Shown: in pieces, positions 16,944-25,717 of the stretch
How the letters are laid out: every line of letters starts with the position of its first letter
How positions within the stretch are numbered: position 1 is the stretch's first letter
Source of the DNA: Chitinophaga sp. CB10
GTDB taxonomy: Bacteria; Bacteroidota; Bacteroidia; Chitinophagales; Chitinophagaceae
DNA length: 64,000 bases
Direction: 5' to 3'
NCBI GenBank assembly: GCA_001870995.2
Contig: MLAV02000002.1
Span: 186,001-250,000, forward strand
Translations under genes and position numbers: made by a program
Notes under the pieces: generated by a model
Seen by the model: the letters and a program-made list of their open reading frames with translations, nothing else
Told to the model about the DNA's origin: nothing
Database searches by the model: none

Positions 16944-18833
16944 TTAGTTGGCTACCGCTTTGTTATTACTCCTGTCCAGGTCCGCCAGGCGCTGACTCGG
17001 ATCAATTTCGATGGACTTCAGCTGGTTGAAAGGCAGGTCCACCTCCACTTCGTAAGTAGGATGCGTCCAGAACCAGCCTGGTTTTACCACGCGTTTCACC
17101 GCCGGATCTTCATTGGGTTTTTCCCCGAACATGATGGAGAGCGGAATGTAATACATGGTTTTGTTACCGCTTTTATCCGTCACCAGCAGGTCGATTGGCA
17201 TCGGGAACTCGCCGATGCGGCGCAGGCGGATAGTGGTTTTATTCCCGTTGGCCGCCACGGAATCAATGCCATAGTCGATATGCTTGGTGGTGTTGATAAA
17301 ATACTGTTTGTACCAATCCAGCTGAATACCGCTTTCCTTTTCCATCACGCGTACGAAATCGTTGGCATTCGGATGTTTGAAACGCCATTCGTTATAATAG
17401 CGGATCAGGCCACTGTCGCGCACCTTAGCGCCGATCACATAACCCAGCTGTTCCAGGAACACCGCGCCTTTGCGGTAAGCATTGTTGCTGTAGCCGTAGT
17501 TGGAGCTGTAGTGATCGGAATGGGTGGTAGCCGGTTCTTCGAAAGCGCTTTTTGCCAGGCGGAAGTAGCCGTTATAGGTATCTTCCATCGGCCATTTGCC
17601 TTTCAGGCTGTCCACCGTATTGTGGATGGTATATTCTTCCGCAAAGGTGGTGAAACCTTCGTCCATCCAGGGGTACAGGCTTTCGTTGGTAGCCAGCATA
17701 CCCTGGTACCAGCTGTGCATCCATTCGTGCATGGCCACGCCGTATAAGCCGGCAGCGGTGCCGTTGCCGAGGATGAGGGTAGCCATCGGGTATTCCATGC
17801 CACCGTCGCCCCCCTGGATAAAGGAGTATTGTTTATAAGGGTAAGCGCCGAAATGTTTTTTAATATAGGCGTAGGCTTTAGGAATAGCTTTTGCCAGCGC
17901 AGGCCAGGTATCTTTTGTTTTCTCGTTTTCGATATAGAAGAAGTGCGCGGTGAAGCCGTCCACTTCCTGGGTGATATGCTTGTATTCCGTATCGGCAGCC
18001 CACACAAAATCATGTACGTTGGGGGCAATGAAATGCCAGGTCTGGATATCGCCCGCAGGGCGTTTTACTTTCACGCCGGGCGCTTCGTAGCCATGGCCCA
18101 TTACATTCGGGTTTTGCAGGTAACCGGTAGCGGCAATGGTGTAGTTGCGATCCATGTGGATGGTAACGTCATAATCCCCCCAGACGCCGTAGAACTCACG
18201 CGCGATGTAGGGGGTAGGATGCCAGCCTTCATAATCGTATTCCGCCATTTTAGGATACCACTGCGCCATGGAGAAGTCCACCCCTTCCGCGTTGTTACGG
18301 CCGCTGCGGCGGATCTGCACGGGTACCTGGGCTTCAAACTCCATGTCAAATTCCGCTTTTGAATTTGGCAGGATAGGCTTATCCAGCGGCACTTCCAGGA
18401 TGGTTTCCACCACTTTGAACGCCTGTGGTTTACCATCGCGTTTCAGGGAAATAATTTTCTGATAGCCGATTTCATCCGGCTTCAGTTGGGCGATGCGGTC
18501 GCGCACGCGGCCGTCCCAGTCCAGCACATCAGCACCGGCTTTACTCTTACCCAGCACTACTTTACCCAGCTCGCGGCTGCGTACATCCATCATACTATTA
18601 GGCTGAAATGCGTTCCAGTACAGGTGGTAGAAAACTTTTTTCAGCGTATCGGGAGAGTTGTTGAAGTATTCCAGGTGTTGCGTTCCGGTGAACTTATTTG
18701 CAGGCGCGTCAACCTTAATATCCATCGTGTATTTCACTCGTTGCTGCCAGCGGTCAGATTGCGCTTGCAGCTGTAACCAACTGCCTGTGGCGAGGGCCAG
18801 GGCCAGGCAGCCTCCGATAACCGGGTGCTTCAT
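16944..18833 (-). CDS. M1 family zinc metallopeptidase, exported
   Basis: 629 residues, ATG start, with a signal peptide of about 24 residues (cleavage near LQLQAQ). The zinc site is intact: HEWMH followed by 18 residues and a glutamate (MDEGF), with the aminopeptidase substrate motif GGMEYPM upstream at about residue 345. These are the marks of gluzincin aminopeptidases, which remove N-terminal residues from peptides. The exported location points to periplasmic or surface peptide processing. No T9SS C-terminal domain is seen. Upstream, TATTTTCG at about 18852-18859 is one base off the -7 consensus. Confidence 0.94.
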   Translation of the reverse strand: MKHPVIGGCLALALATGSWLQLQAQSDRWQQRVKYTMDIKVDAPANKFTGTQHLEYFNNSPDTLKKVFYHLYWNAFQPNSMMDVRSRELGKVVLGKSKAGADVLDWDGRVRDRIAQLKPDEIGYQKIISLKRDGKPQAFKVVETILEVPLDKPILPNSKAEFDMEFEAQVPVQIRRSGRNNAEGVDFSMAQWYPKMAEYDYEGWHPTPYIAREFYGVWGDYDVTIHMDRNYTIAATGYLQNPNVMGHGYEAPGVKVKRPAGDIQTWHFIAPNVHDFVWAADTEYKHITQEVDGFTAHFFYIENEKTKDTWPALAKAIPKAYAYIKKHFGAYPYKQYSFIQGGDGGMEYPMATLILGNGTAAGLYGVAMHEWMHSWYQGMLATNESLYPWMDEGFTTFAEEYTIHNTVDSLKGKWPMEDTYNGYFRLAKSAFEEPATTHSDHYSSNYGYSNNAYRKGAVFLEQLGYVIGAKVRDSGLIRYYNEWRFKHPNANDFVRVMEKESGIQLDWYKQYFINTTKHIDYGIDSVAANGNKTTIRLRRIGEFPMPIDLLVTDKSGNKTMYYIPLSIMFGEKPNEDPAVKRVVKPGWFWTHPTYEVEVDLPFNQLKSIEIDPSQRLADLDRSNNKAVAN

Positions 18834-18903
18834 GCTGTTAGATTTTGTTCAGGCTGCGAAAATAAACAATATAAGATAAGATGCAGATAAGTTCTATGAA
18901 CGG

Positions 18904-19980
18904 TCAGGCGCAGCTCACGTTGCGCAGGGGTAGCTGCATGAAATTCGCATAATGTTCGCAGGCGGCTTCGAATACCTGCCTGTCTGTTTTTTTGAGGGGG
19001 CGGAAAGGCTGTAATTCAATATCCACGCCGCCTTTCACGATGGTTCGTTTCCATAGGCCGCAGAGCTGACCGTCCAGCAGGAGGATAGGGTGGAAAATAC
19101 CGTTGGAGGTCATTGCTTTCCCCTTGTGCTGGTCCGGCGTCATGGCGGAGCGATCCTTGTAGGCCACGAGAATTTCGTCGAACGGGGGCAGGAGTATGGC
19201 CCTGGGCACGGGTTTGGCGGATTTCAGCAAACCTTTGCCGCACCACCATACGGACTTATCGATCGTGAAACTTTCCAGGGCAGGCCGGGCGATTTCAAGG
19301 CCGGTGTTTGCTTCCCGCAGGGTAATGCCGGCATAGGTCATAAAGTCCGCTACCGTGGCGGGTCCGTGGCTGGTAAAATAGCGCGCGGCCAGCATGCCCA
19401 ATGCTTCTTCGGTAGTCACGTTATTTTCGCCGGGGCTCCATTCGTCCAGGAGGGTAAACGTAAATTGCTTGCCCCTGAGCGGGCCATGGCAGATGACGCC
19501 TTCCAGCGATGCCCGCAGCAGGAGGTAGCGCATGTAATCGCTGTGGAATTTATGGCGGGTGATGAGGTCTTCGATTTCGCTTTTGAGCAATTGCCGCCCG
19601 CCTTTCATTTCCCGGAGCAGCAGCTGGTAGATTTTAGGATAATCCGATTCCTTTATGGCCAGCGTTTTTTCCACGCTCCTGAGCCGCTGTTGCAGGCGGT
19701 CCTTCACGAGCGCGGTCATCCAGCGTATATCCTCCGGCGTTACCAGGTGCAGGGTGCCCCGGAATACCCAGGTACGGATGATTTTAGCCTGGTTGACAGC
19801 CTTTTCCACAACGGGCAGGGTAGCATTGGGTAAACGTACGCCGATGGCGTATTTGCCGCCATTGTAATCCTGCGCCTGCATAGGGCCCATGTACGATACC
19901 AGGGCCTGCGGCGTTTTGCAGCTGTGATGGGTGATCTGCTGAGCGTGTAAGCGTAAACGTGCGATATCGGATATAAGCAT
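18904..19980 (-). CDS. AlkZ-like winged-helix protein (possible DNA glycosylase)
   Basis: 358 residues from ATG 19980; a longer frame uses TTG 20001 and is less likely. The sequence matches the HTH_42 (AlkZ/YcaQ) superfamily: LRLHAQQI at the N-terminus, MQAQDYNGGKYAIG, then IIRTWVFRGTLHLV. Known members (Streptomyces AlkZ) excise bulky or cross-linked bases using two glutamines in a Q-x-Q motif; here Q35 and Q37 occupy that position. Many homologues are uncharacterised. It precedes rsmI on the same strand but is a distinct unit. Confidence 0.85.
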   Translation of the reverse strand: MLISDIARLRLHAQQITHHSCKTPQALVSYMGPMQAQDYNGGKYAIGVRLPNATLPVVEKAVNQAKIIRTWVFRGTLHLVTPEDIRWMTALVKDRLQQRLRSVEKTLAIKESDYPKIYQLLLREMKGGRQLLKSEIEDLITRHKFHSDYMRYLLLRASLEGVICHGPLRGKQFTFTLLDEWSPGENNVTTEEALGMLAARYFTSHGPATVADFMTYAGITLREANTGLEIARPALESFTIDKSVWWCGKGLLKSAKPVPRAILLPPFDEILVAYKDRSAMTPDQHKGKAMTSNGIFHPILLLDGQLCGLWKRTIVKGGVDIELQPFRPLKKTDRQVFEAACEHYANFMQLPLRNVSCA

Positions 19981-20046
19981 TGGGTGTAGTTTATATCTCA
20001 AAATAACGAACAGGGATTGACAGCGTTATGTCAGCAGGATAAAAAA

Positions 20047-20715
20047 TTATTCCGCTCCCTGGACGACCACTACAATTTCCCCTTTCACTCCTTTTTCCTT
20101 GAAGTAATCGGCTACTTCGCGCAGGGCGCCCCGTTTATTTTCTTCAAACATCTTCGTGAGCTCCCGGCTGACGCAGCATTGGCGGTCCGGCCCGAAGTAC
20201 TGGATGAGGTCCTCCAGGGTGCGTACTAGTCGCATCGGGGATTCATAGAACACTATCGCGCGTTCTTCCGTAGCCAGTTGGGTAAACAGGGTATGCCGGC
20301 CTTTTTTCAGCGGCAGGAAGCCTTCGAAGATAAACCGGTTCATGGGGATGCCGCTGTTGACGAGCGCGGGCACAAATGCCGTAGCGCCGGGCAGGCATTC
20401 CACCGGAACGCCGTTGCGGATGCATTCCCTTACCAGCAGGAAGCCTGGATCGGAAACGCCGGGGGTGCCGGCATCTGTGAGCAAAGCCATGGATTTGCCT
20501 TGCTGCAGTTGCTCCACCAGGTGCTGGGCTACTTTATGTTCGTTATGCTGGTGGTATGGCGTGACGGGTTTGTTGATATTATAGTGGCGGAGCAGCACGC
20601 TTGAGGTACGGGTATCTTCCGCCAGGATCAGGTCGGCTTCTTCCAGTACTTTTACTGCTCTGTAGGTGATATCAGCGAGGTTGCCGATAGGGGATGGTAC
20701 TATTACTAACTTCAT
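20047..20715 (-). CDS. rsmI: 16S rRNA (cytidine-1402-2'-O)-methyltransferase RsmI
   Basis: 222 residues, ATG start. Belongs to the tetrapyrrole-methylase fold: IVPSPIGNLADITYRA at the N-terminus, ILAEDTRTSSVLLRHY, LLTDAGTPGVSDPG and CLPGATAFVPALVNSG are all RsmI signatures, as is the central FEGFLPLKKGRH. It methylates the ribose of C1402 in the 16S rRNA decoding centre. The protein is at the short end of the family (many are 270-290 aa); the C-terminal extension seen in others is absent, but it ends in a normal beta segment (EIVVVVQG). The spacer to pssA holds a 9-bp hairpin. Confidence 0.95.
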   Translation of the reverse strand: MKLVIVPSPIGNLADITYRAVKVLEEADLILAEDTRTSSVLLRHYNINKPVTPYHQHNEHKVAQHLVEQLQQGKSMALLTDAGTPGVSDPGFLLVRECIRNGVPVECLPGATAFVPALVNSGIPMNRFIFEGFLPLKKGRHTLFTQLATEERAIVFYESPMRLVRTLEDLIQYFGPDRQCCVSRELTKMFEENKRGALREVADYFKEKGVKGEIVVVVQGAE

Positions 20716-20811
20716 TAATACTTATAATTTTTGGCGGACCGATTTGCAGGTTGTAATACAGCAAAGGCCCGCAGGCTGTTTGAACCGGCGCTGGCGGCAG
20801 CGTGGCGGATG

Positions 20812-20841
20812 GCCGGCAGCTTTTTGCTGGTGGCTGCCGGC
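20812..20841. repeat. Hairpin between pssA and rsmI
   Basis: Inverted repeat GCCGGCAGC (20812-20820) and GCTGCCGGC (20833-20841), 9-bp perfect stem with a 12-nt loop. No T run follows on the minus strand, so it is not a classic terminator; it lies in the 190-bp pssA-rsmI spacer. Confidence 0.6.
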
Positions 20842-20904
20842 GGAATTGTCACAAACCTACGTCAAAAATCAGTAATAATCGGGCCGTCCGTAAACAGGAT
20901 TCCT

Positions 20905-21675
20905 TTATCCTTCCTTCGCCTTCATGGGCGGGAAAATAACAGACAGCGCCACGTAGCACACGAAAATAAACGGCACTGCCGCAAATTTCAGCACCGGGAT
21001 GCTCACCACGGCCAGCAATACCAGCAATATGCGGGTCCAGTTGGCTTTAAGTGATTTCTCCTTCACTTTAAGGCTTAGCATCGGTATTTCCGCCACCATG
21101 AGGTAGCAGAGCGCAATGATAATGATATACAGCACCCAGATATTCTGGAACCAATGGCCCAGGTTATAGGGGTTATACAATACGATGAGCGGGAAAGAGG
21201 CCACCAGCAAGCCGACAGCCGGCGTGGGCACGCCGATGAAGTTTTCGGATTGCCGGGTGTCCAGGTTGAATTTAGCCAGGCGGTAAGCCGCGAAGCAGGG
21301 TACCAGCAGGGCCGGCGCCAGGTTGGCCATGGATACGTCAAATACATCCGGCTCCTGGAAGTAAGCGCTGCGCAGCAGGCGGTACAGCATCATACCGGGT
21401 ACTACGCCAAAGGTGACTACATCGGCGAGGGAGTCCAGCTCCTTACCCATGGGCGACTGCACCTTCAGGAGGCGGGCCACCATGCCGTCAAAGAAATCGA
21501 ATACCGCAGCCAGTACCACCAGTGCGGACGCCCAGTAAACGGGTTCCGGCGTAATCACCGTATAGTCGGTACCGTTAAAGTCGGCCCTGAATTCGGGCGC
21601 ATGTAACACGCAGATAATAGCCAGGGCTCCGCAAAAAAGGTTACATAGGGTAATAATATTGGGAATTTGTCGCAT
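20905..21675 (-). CDS. pssA: CDP-diacylglycerol-serine O-phosphatidyltransferase
   Basis: 256 residues, ATG start. The CDP-alcohol phosphotransferase motif is complete: DG-xx-AR-x8-G-xxx-D-xxx-D (DGMVAR at about residue 63, then GKELDSLAD). The enzyme transfers phosphatidyl from CDP-diacylglycerol to serine, the first step to phosphatidylethanolamine. It has about seven or eight hydrophobic segments and the N-terminus (RQIPNIITLCNLFCGALA) typical of the Gram-positive/Bacteroidetes type II PssA. A terminator separates it from pepP upstream, and a TACAATTG sequence near its start is one base off the -7 consensus. Confidence 0.95.
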   Translation of the reverse strand: MRQIPNIITLCNLFCGALAIICVLHAPEFRADFNGTDYTVITPEPVYWASALVVLAAVFDFFDGMVARLLKVQSPMGKELDSLADVVTFGVVPGMMLYRLLRSAYFQEPDVFDVSMANLAPALLVPCFAAYRLAKFNLDTRQSENFIGVPTPAVGLLVASFPLIVLYNPYNLGHWFQNIWVLYIIIIALCYLMVAEIPMLSLKVKEKSLKANWTRILLVLLAVVSIPVLKFAAVPFIFVCYVALSVIFPPMKAKEG

Positions 21676-21699
21676 GCTGCAATTGTAGTTAGCGAAAAA

Positions 21700-21722
21700 A
21701 GCCCCCCACCGGGTGAGGGGCT
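21700..21722 (-). terminator. Terminator of pepP
   Basis: Stem AGCCCC-CAC / GTG-GGGGCT with small bulge and a 3-nt loop, followed by a run of six T on the minus strand. It lies 9 nt past the pepP stop. Confidence 0.85.
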
Positions 21723-21730
21723 GTGTTTTA

Positions 21731-23020
21731 TTATTTCATTAAAGCTTCGATTTCGTCGGCAGTGATCGGGATGTTTTTCATCAGGTCCACGTTGCCGTTG
21801 GCGGTGATCCAATAGTTGTTTTCTATACGGATACCCATTTTTTCTTCTTCGATATAGATGCCGGGCTCGATGGTGAGTACCGCACCTTCAGGGATAGGCT
21901 GCAGGAAGGAAGGCGCCAGGTCGTGCACGTCCACGCCGAGGTGGTGGGAGATGCCATGGTAGAGGTACTTGCGGTAGGCAGGCACTTCAGGGTCCTGGTT
22001 TTTCACATCGGCTTCCGTGAGGAGGCCCAGTTTGATGAATTCTTTCGTTGCTTCTTCGCCCATCATTTCGTGGTATTTAGCCAGGGTGATGCCGGGGCGG
22101 AGAATGGAGGCGGCGTAGCGGTGCAGGTGCAGGCAGGCGTCGTACACCTGGCGCTGGCGCGGGGTAAACTTACCGTTAACCGGCACGGTGCGGGTGAGGT
22201 CTGCATTGTAACCACCGTATTCCGCGCCGAAGTCCATCAGGATCAGCTCTCCGTCCTTACACTCTGCGTTGTTGAAAACGTAGTGGAGGGTACGGGCGCG
22301 GTCGCCGGAGGCGATGATGGAGCCATATGCTTCGCCGGCAGAGCGGTTGCGGAGGAATTCGTGTACGATTTCCGCCTGGATTTCGTGTTCATACACGCCG
22401 GGTTTGATGAATTTGCAGACGCGGCGGAATGCTTTTTCCGTAATATCCATCGCTACCTGCATAACTTTAATTTCTTCCGGGGATTTCACGGCGCGCAGTT
22501 CCTTGAAGATAACGGCGGCGCGGAGGAAGTTGTGCAGCGGGTAACGTTCTTTCATTTCGGCCGCATAGCGGTAGTCGCGTACGGGAACGTAGTTGGATTT
22601 ACGGTTATTTTCGTTGGAATTCAGGTACACGTTTTCCGCTTCATGCACCCATTGTTGCAGGAGTGCGTCCAGCGCGTCGAGCCACACGATGGTGGTCATG
22701 CCGGAGATGGCGGTGGCTTCTTCTTTTCTCAGGCGTTTGCCGTCCCACTTTTCTTTCAACTCGTTAGGGCGCACCAGCACCAATACTTCGCGGTATTTGG
22801 GATCAGGATTATCAGGGTAGAGAATTACCATGGTATCTTCCTGGTCTATGCCTGTAAGCCAGTACAGGTCGGAGTTCTGTTTAAATTTGTACAGAGCGTC
22901 GCCATTGGTTGGAAGTTCATCGTTGGAATTGACAATAGCAATTGAGTGAGGCTTCATTTTGGCCACAAACCGCTGGCGGTTCTTTATGAACAGCTGCGGA
23001 TCCAAAGGCAAATTCTTCAT
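21731..23020 (-). CDS. pepP: Xaa-Pro aminopeptidase (aminopeptidase P)
   Basis: 429 residues from ATG 23020. It cleaves the N-terminal residue from peptides with proline in position two. The M24 metal ligands are present: two aspartates in LMDFGAEYGGYNADLTRT, histidine in GISHHLGVDVHD, and glutamates in LTIEPGIYI and GIRIENNYWI. The N-terminal creatinase-like domain fills about residues 1-170. The longest frame uses TTG 23047, but that TTG lies within the -7 element TAGGTTTG, so the ATG is chosen. No signal peptide, so it is cytoplasmic. Single-gene unit. Confidence 0.95.
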   Translation of the reverse strand: MKNLPLDPQLFIKNRQRFVAKMKPHSIAIVNSNDELPTNGDALYKFKQNSDLYWLTGIDQEDTMVILYPDNPDPKYREVLVLVRPNELKEKWDGKRLRKEEATAISGMTTIVWLDALDALLQQWVHEAENVYLNSNENNRKSNYVPVRDYRYAAEMKERYPLHNFLRAAVIFKELRAVKSPEEIKVMQVAMDITEKAFRRVCKFIKPGVYEHEIQAEIVHEFLRNRSAGEAYGSIIASGDRARTLHYVFNNAECKDGELILMDFGAEYGGYNADLTRTVPVNGKFTPRQRQVYDACLHLHRYAASILRPGITLAKYHEMMGEEATKEFIKLGLLTEADVKNQDPEVPAYRKYLYHGISHHLGVDVHDLAPSFLQPIPEGAVLTIEPGIYIEEEKMGIRIENNYWITANGNVDLMKNIPITADEIEALMK

Positions 23021-23044
23021 ATCTCTAATTTTCAAATGAGGCTT

Positions 23045-23052
23045 CAAACCTA
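23045..23052 (-). promoter_or_regulatory. -7 promoter element TAGGTTTG for pepP
   Basis: Minus-strand match to TAnnTTTG, 24 nt before the pepP ATG. It overlaps the TTG of the longer frame and so helps decide the start. Confidence 0.55.
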
Positions 23053-23346
23053 TGGAAAATTTACCAGTTTGAAATTATTGAAATGTATAAGAGGTATTTT
23101 TTGGGGAGATATTGAAGGCTGCTCCGTTCAGTGGGGCGCCGGCACTGGCATATATATAAACGGGTCATAACCAGGGGCTAAAACCCCGTAAAATGGTATG
23201 AATTAATCTTCTCCCTACTTAATGTTTTTTTCACACAATATACCTTTGACAACCTCCAATGTTTTCTGGACATTTTAGAGATATCGCAACAAAAACTCAA
23301 GATAGCCTGCTGATTTCTAAATTTTAGCGGTACAACACTTATAAAA
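23053..23346. other. Divergent spacer between pepP and pckA
   Basis: About 290 bp between two divergent promoters. It holds no supported gene; a 60-codon frame on the minus strand starting at 23360 crosses it and has no recognisable features. The right half is A/T rich, as expected for upstream promoter DNA. Confidence 0.45.
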
Positions 23347-23376
23347 TTTGATGATTTCAAAAATTACCTAGCTTTG
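23347..23376 (+). promoter_or_regulatory. Promoter of pckA, TTTG-N18-TAGCTTTG
   Basis: The best promoter in the window: -33 element TTTG at 23347-23350, an 18-bp spacer, and -7 element TAGCTTTG at 23369-23376. The transcript should start near 23380-23384, about 20-25 nt before the pckA ATG. Confidence 0.7.
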
Positions 23377-23403
23377 CTTTTACACCAAAACAATCTTGCT
23401 TTT

Positions 23404-25005
23404 ATGCAAATGAGTAGCGTAAGTAATCATTTAGCTGACTTACGGGAACTGGGCATAGAGAACGCTTCGAACGTACACTACCAGCTTTCACCTGAGAAGT
23501 TGGTTAAACAAACTGTAGAAAGAAACCAGGGCGTTTTATCCGATACGGGCGCACTCGCAGTAAACACCGGCGAATTCACCGGCCGCTCTCCGAAAGACAA
23601 ATTCATCGTAAAGGACGACATCACAACGGACACTGTAAACTGGAACGACTTTAACCTGCCATTTACCACCGAAAATTTTGATCGCCTCTACAGGAAAGTA
23701 ACTGCTTACTTTTCCGGGAAGGAAGTATGGGTACGTGATTGCTTTGCCTGTGCCGATAATAACTATCGCATGGGCGTAAAAGTGATTACCGAACTGCCGT
23801 GGTCCAGCCTTTTTGCCTACAACATGTTCCTTCGCCCTACGGAGGAAGAGCTGGAGGAAATGCAGTGCGAATGGACGGTAATCCAGGCCCCTGGCTTCCT
23901 CGCCGACCCCGCTGTGGACGGCACCCGCCAGTCCAACTTTGCCGTGGTTAGTTTCACCAGGAAGGTCATCCTGATTGGTGGTACCGCCTATACCGGCGAA
24001 ATCAAGAAAGGTATTTTCACCGTGCTCAATTACATACTGCCGCACGACAAGCAGGTGCTGAGCATGCACTGCTCCGCCAACCAGGGCGCTGATGGCGATA
24101 CCGCTATCTTCTTTGGCCTGAGCGGCACCGGCAAAACCACGCTGAGCGCAGATCCTAACCGTAAGCTCATTGGCGACGATGAACACGGCTGGACGGATAC
24201 CGGCGTTTTCAACTTTGAAGGCGGCTGTTATGCAAAATGTATTGACCTGAGCGCGGAAAAAGAACCGGAAATCTTCCGGGCGGTACGCCCGGGCGCCCTG
24301 CTGGAGAACATTACCTTCTTCCCCGGCACCAATACCGTGAACTATGCGGATAAATCCATCACGGAAAACACCCGTGTTTCCTACCCGCTGTCATATATTC
24401 CCAATGCGCTGGAGCCCTCTGTAGGCGCGGTACCGAAGAACATCTTCTTCCTCACCGCCGATGCGTATGGCGTATTGCCTCCCATCAGCCGCCTCACGCC
24501 GGGCCAGGCGATGTACCAGTTCATTTCCGGCTACACCGCGAAGGTTGCCGGTACGGAAGCAGGGGTAACAGAGCCTAAATCCACCTTCTCCGCCTGCTTT
24601 GGCGCGCCGTTCCTGCCGTTGCACCCGGCGGAATACGCCCGCATGCTGGGGGAAAAGATGCGTAAAAATCACGTGAATGTATGGTTGATCAATACCGGAT
24701 GGACCGGCGGCCCTTATGGCACCGGCAGCCGTATTAAGCTGGCCTACACCCGCGCGATGATTGCTGCCGCCATTGACGGTAAACTGGATAACGCGAAATA
24801 CCGTAACACCCCGGTGTTCGGCCTCGCCATCCCGGAAACCTGCCCTGGCGTGCCGGCGGACATCCTCGACCCGCGCAACACCTGGGCCGATAAAAACGCG
24901 TATGATGAGAAAGCGGCGAACCTGGCAAGCCAGTTCATCCGCAACTTCGAAAAATATGCGGATGCCGCTGATCAAGAAATTCTTGGCGCAGCTCCGAAAA
25001 TTTAA
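23404..25005 (+). CDS. pckA: ATP-dependent phosphoenolpyruvate carboxykinase
   Basis: 533 residues from ATG 23404 (or 23410, as the protein begins MQMSSVSNHL). The longer frame from TTG 23374 lies in the -7 element and is rejected. PckA converts oxaloacetate and ATP to phosphoenolpyruvate, ADP and CO2, the first step of gluconeogenesis. Motifs: GEFTGRSPKDKF near the N-terminus, P-loop GLSGTGKTTLS, kinase-2 segment LIGDDEHGW, the FEGGCYAKCIDL segment, and TEPKSTFSACFGAPF with NTGWTGGPYGTG. These are diagnostic of the ATP-type enzyme. It is a single-gene unit, followed by a hairpin and a strong terminator. Confidence 0.97.
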   Translation: MQMSSVSNHLADLRELGIENASNVHYQLSPEKLVKQTVERNQGVLSDTGALAVNTGEFTGRSPKDKFIVKDDITTDTVNWNDFNLPFTTENFDRLYRKVTAYFSGKEVWVRDCFACADNNYRMGVKVITELPWSSLFAYNMFLRPTEEELEEMQCEWTVIQAPGFLADPAVDGTRQSNFAVVSFTRKVILIGGTAYTGEIKKGIFTVLNYILPHDKQVLSMHCSANQGADGDTAIFFGLSGTGKTTLSADPNRKLIGDDEHGWTDTGVFNFEGGCYAKCIDLSAEKEPEIFRAVRPGALLENITFFPGTNTVNYADKSITENTRVSYPLSYIPNALEPSVGAVPKNIFFLTADAYGVLPPISRLTPGQAMYQFISGYTAKVAGTEAGVTEPKSTFSACFGAPFLPLHPAEYARMLGEKMRKNHVNVWLINTGWTGGPYGTGSRIKLAYTRAMIAAAIDGKLDNAKYRNTPVFGLAIPETCPGVPADILDPRNTWADKNAYDEKAANLASQFIRNFEKYADAADQEILGAAPKI

Positions 25006-25155
25006 ATATATTGTGATCAATAATTTAGCGAAAGTTTAATATTTATCATATTTTTCAGTTTCACTGAACTTTTGCTAACTGATAACCGTCTTTGTTTGCC
25101 TTATAATTTCCACAACAATCCAATCGGTTCGTAAGAGGCTAATTTATTGTCTCCC

Positions 25156-25187
25156 GCAAAACAGGTTTCTCTTGTAACCTGTTTTGC
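25156..25187. other. Strong 12-bp hairpin downstream of pckA
   Basis: GCAAAACAGGTT (25156-25167) and AACCTGTTTTGC (25176-25187) form a perfect 12-bp stem with an 8-nt loop. It is in the pckA 3' region, ahead of the terminator, with no T run of its own; it may protect the mRNA 3' end. Confidence 0.65.
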
Positions 25188-25212
25188 AGAACCTGAGATA
25201 TTTAAGATAAAG

Positions 25213-25239
25213 GACACGCCTGGGGCGTGTCTTTTTTTT
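25213..25239 (+). terminator. Terminator of pckA
   Basis: Perfect stem GACACGCC / GGCGTGTC, 3-nt loop, then eight T. It lies about 210 nt past the pckA stop and just before the tandem repeat array. Confidence 0.88.
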
Positions 25240-25250
25240 GCTTTTTTTTC

Positions 25251-25658
25251 TCGCAGAGGATTTTTGCTCGCAAAGAGGCTCTTTGCGAGAAAATCTCCTC
25301 CCAGCCGAAGGCCCCTTTGCCCCTCTGCTCCTCTGCGCTCTCTGCGAGCAAAAATCCGCCACAAGCAAAAATCCACCGCAAGCCCCCCTCCCCCGGCCGA
25401 AGGCCCCTTTGCCCCCTCTGCTCCTCCGCGCTCTCTGCGAGCAAAAATCCGCCGCAAGCAAAAATCCGCCACGAGCCCCCCTCCCCCGGCCGAAGGCCCC
25501 TTTGCCCCCTCTGCTCCTCCGCGCTCTTTGCGAGCAAAAATCCGCCGCAAGCAAAAATCCACCGCAAGCCCCCCTCCCCCGGCCGAAGGCCCCTTTGCCC
25601 CCTCTGCTCCTCCGCGCTCTCTGCGAGCAAAAATCCGCCACAAGCAAAAATCCGCCGC
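25251..25658. repeat. 93-bp tandem repeat array with G-quadruplex motifs
   Basis: Units start at 25344, 25437, 25530 and (partial) 25623, each beginning GCGAGCAAAAATCC and exactly 93 bp apart, with only a few base differences. A diverged copy precedes them (about 25251-25343), which contains an inverted copy of the unit end: CTCGCAAAGAG, one base, CTCTTTGCGAG. Each full unit carries C6-T-C5-(9 nt)-C4-TTTG-C5 on plus (25383-25416, 25476-25509, 25569-25602), that is, four G-tracts on minus able to form a G-quadruplex. Because 93 is divisible by three, long frames stay open across it on both strands; these look spurious. It is not a CRISPR array: there are no variable spacers. It ends about 50 bp before the folD -7 element. 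Confidence 0.92.
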
Positions 25659-25706
25659 CCTCCCCCCTCCTTTGCAAGAAATTGCAGGAAATTGCAGGAA
25701 ACGTAC

Positions 25707-25714
25707 TAACTTTG
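25707..25714 (+). promoter_or_regulatory. -7 promoter element TAACTTTG for folD
   Basis: Plus-strand match to TAnnTTTG, only 3 nt before the folD ATG; the closest such spacing in the window, implying a leaderless transcript. Confidence 0.5.
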
Positions 25715-25717
25715 CGC

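Noticed and set aside
21923..22945. 340-codon open frame on plus, antisense to pepP
   Set aside because: Shadow frame; pepP carries all its metal ligands on the other strand.
25251..25658. CRISPR array
   Set aside because: Unit length is constant at 93 bp with no variable spacers, and no cas genes are present.
25238..25717. 160-codon N-terminal extension of folD
   Set aside because: It runs through the repeats and the promoter; the FolD family sequence begins at the ATG at 25718.
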